Assembly: GCA_003140915.1 (NCBI GenBank) | Contig: PLLI01000120.1 | Location: 1-6,643, forward strand | Direction: 5' to 3' | Length of the DNA stretch: 6,643 nucleotides | Source of the DNA: Candidatus Omnitrophota bacterium | GTDB taxonomy: Bacteria; Omnitrophota; Gorgyraeia; 2-01-FULL-45-10 | Part shown: positions 5,669 to 6,643 of the stretch, piece after piece | How positions within the stretch are numbered: the stretch's first letter is position 1 | Layout of the letters: each line of letters starts with the position of its first letter | Notes under the pieces: model-generated | Told to the model about the DNA's origin: nothing | The model's database searches: none | Seen by the model: only the letters and a program-made list of their open reading frames with translations | Position numbers and translations under genes: made by a program

Positions 5669-6033
5669 CTTATCTCCACTCCCTTGGCGGTTAAGACCAG
5701 CTTGCCTGATTCGATAGATATCTTGCCTTCGACGGTTGCGTTTCGGCCGACTTTTTGGGGAATAGCAAATCCCGAAGGAGCCAGATCGGTATATATTACA
5801 GCGCCGCCGTCTTCCAGGTTAAACCAGCATCCCGTCTCACATACTAATTTTATTTTACCTTTCACCGTCACCGTCTTGCCATCATAATCCTGCGGATGCA
5901 TTACTATGTTTTTTAATGCAACGATGTTCCGGCTTGAGATCTTTTCCCCGTAAGTCTCGAGATGTCCGCAGCCGGATGCCGCCGTCATAACCGCCAATAT
6001 CGACGCCAATATAAGACGCTTTTTTATGTTCAT
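5665..6033 (-). CDS. OB-fold-type lipoprotein with CxxxCW motif (DUF4920-like)
   Basis: The product is 122 aa. Residues 1-21 form a lipoprotein signal (NIKKR, hydrophobic core, then ASGC), with C22 as the probable lipidated Cys. The mature part is a small beta-rich domain: DYDGKTVTVKGKIKLVCETGCWFNLED (49-75), then GGAVIYTDLAPSGFAIPQKVGRNATVEGKI and a final LVLTAKGVEIR strand. The DGKTVTVKGKI...C-x3-C-W...L-D-G order fits OB-fold envelope domains of the DUF4920 type. C65 and C69 with W70 could bind a metal or form a disulfide. The start at 6033 overlaps the upstream stop by ATGA, and AAAGGAGG lies 9 nt before it. Lying between an FMN_bind protein and an ABC permease, it may act as the periplasmic partner of the transporter, a place held by NosL-type lipoproteins in nos loci. 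That role is inference. Confidence 0.85.
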   Translation of the reverse strand: MNIKKRLILASILAVMTAASGCGHLETYGEKISSRNIVALKNIVMHPQDYDGKTVTVKGKIKLVCETGCWFNLEDGGAVIYTDLAPSGFAIPQKVGRNATVEGKISIESGKLVLTAKGVEIR

Positions 6034-6643
6034 TTCTGCATGCCTCCTTTATAACTTTCTTCATGTTTTTTATTAAGGAGAAATACATCGAGAAGGATAA
6101 GGTTCTTCTTCGTTCCCCTGATCGTCGCCTTAAAATCCTCATAGTTCTTTTCGGTCGGGTCTTTTATAGCCGCCACCCTGCCGTTAGGATCGCCTGATTT
6201 GTAAAAATCCGACAGCGTAAGCCCTGTGAACTGGCCCGTAAAAGACCTGTCCCTGAATTTTTCCGCCTCCGGAGAAGATATCTTCTGATAATAAAAACCT
6301 ATGATTTTGCCGTCGGGATCTGTGGCCAGGATTATCTGTATCGTCCCGTAAATTCCTTTTTGATTGACTCCATGTACATACCCTATAATATCTTTTCCTT
6401 TCAGGACGGTATAGTAAGAATACGGGACGTCGAGACTTTCATAGAGCGGGTCAAATGTGTCGCCCAGCTTTTCTTCTACCTCTTTCTTAAGTTTATCACC
6501 GCCTCGTTCCTGTATGGTTATAAAATCTGTTTTATAGCCCGTTGATTGAGGAAATAATTTCTGGATATCCCTGTCCGGGTCATTCAATGTACAGCCGATC
6601 GCGGCGAAGGAGGTGCCGCAGGCGGAAATCACTAGCGCGATAG
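6030..6643 (-). CDS. FMN_bind-domain-like exported protein (5' end cut by window)
   Basis: The reading frame is open to the right edge. A GTG at 6632 could serve as a start, but the in-frame codons before it encode Ile-Ala-Leu, which continue a hydrophobic signal or anchor (IALVISACGTSFAAIGC), so the true start is probably beyond the window. Counting from that GTG, the pattern LNDPDRDIQKLFPQSTGYK (16-34) precedes an FMN_bind-like core. That core contains GYVHGVNQKGIYGTIQIILA (84-103), TDPDGKIIGFYYQK (104-117), SSPEAEKFRDRSFTGQFTGL (119-138), and a C-terminal helix KATIRGTKKNLILLDVFLL. This matches the NosR/RnfG/NqrC FMN_bind fold. The usual flavinylation motif (Ser/Thr-Gly-Ala-Thr) is not visible; KDPTEKNYEDFKATIRGT stands in its place. 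It may bind FMN non-covalently or may have lost it. The gene overlaps the lipoprotein gene by ATGA. Confidence 0.83.
   Translation of the reverse strand, partial: IALVISACGTSFAAIGCTLNDPDRDIQKLFPQSTGYKTDFITIQERGGDKLKKEVEEKLGDTFDPLYESLDVPYSYYTVLKGKDIIGYVHGVNQKGIYGTIQIILATDPDGKIIGFYYQKISSPEAEKFRDRSFTGQFTGLTLSDFYKSGDPNGRVAAIKDPTEKNYEDFKATIRGTKKNLILLDVFLLNKKHEESYKGGMQK
6043..6050 (-). promoter_or_regulatory. Shine-Dalgarno of the DUF4920-like lipoprotein gene, inside the upstream gene
   Basis: AAAGGAGG on the minus strand lies 9 nt before ATG 6033 and within the last codons of the FMN_bind-like gene (the GGM part of its GGMQK end). It supports re-initiation at the ATGA overlap. Confidence 0.7.

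Overview
This window is one dense, single-direction gene cluster. All eleven genes lie on the minus strand and are read from the right edge (6643) to the left edge (1). The organism looks like a diderm (Gram-negative-type) bacterium of moderate GC: there is a lipoprotein with a lipobox, several exported thiol or redox proteins, and good AGGAGG-type ribosome binding sites. Which phylum it belongs to cannot be fixed from this sequence; an uncultured candidate phylum of the Omnitrophota kind is a guess only. No rRNA, tRNA, mobile element, CRISPR array or convincing promoter is visible. The operon promoter must lie beyond the right edge.

Transcription order. (1) 6643-6030: an FMN_bind-like (NosR/RnfG-type) exported protein, 5' end cut by the window. 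(2) 6033-5665: a small OB-fold-type lipoprotein with a CxxxCW motif (DUF4920-like). (3) 5668-4484: a MacB/LolC-type FtsX permease. (4) 4480-3791: its MacB/LolD-type ATPase. Then comes a 101-nt gap full of palindromes. (5) 3689-3462: a 75-aa secreted coiled-coil protein of unknown function. (6) 3442-2717: the CcdA membrane thiol electron carrier. Then comes a 96-nt gap with interleaved inverted repeats. (7) 2620-2126: a TlpA/ResA-like thioredoxin. (8) 2112-1894: a stand-alone NifU C-terminal (Nfu) Fe-S domain. (9) 1883-1149 and (10) 1146-421: a NosF/NosY-like ABC-2 ATPase and permease. (11) 424-1: an exported, His-rich protein, 3' end cut by the window; its ORF has no stop inside the window and so is easily missed.

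Three junctions are ATGA stop/start overlaps, and most others are separated by only a few bases, so the cluster is probably one translationally coupled operon. The two palindrome-bearing gaps are the only breaks, and both sit just upstream of Shine-Dalgarno sequences of the thiol-redox genes.

How it may work together (inference): the parts resemble a reshuffled nos-type maturation locus. There is an FMN_bind protein, a NosFY-like ABC-2 pair and a small Cys-containing lipoprotein, to which a CcdA/TlpA thiol-reducing branch, an Fe-S carrier and a second, MacB-like ABC transporter are added. A plausible role is assembly or delivery of a metal, Fe-S or thiol-dependent cofactor in the cell envelope. 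No terminal enzyme (such as NosZ) is inside the window, so the client is unknown.
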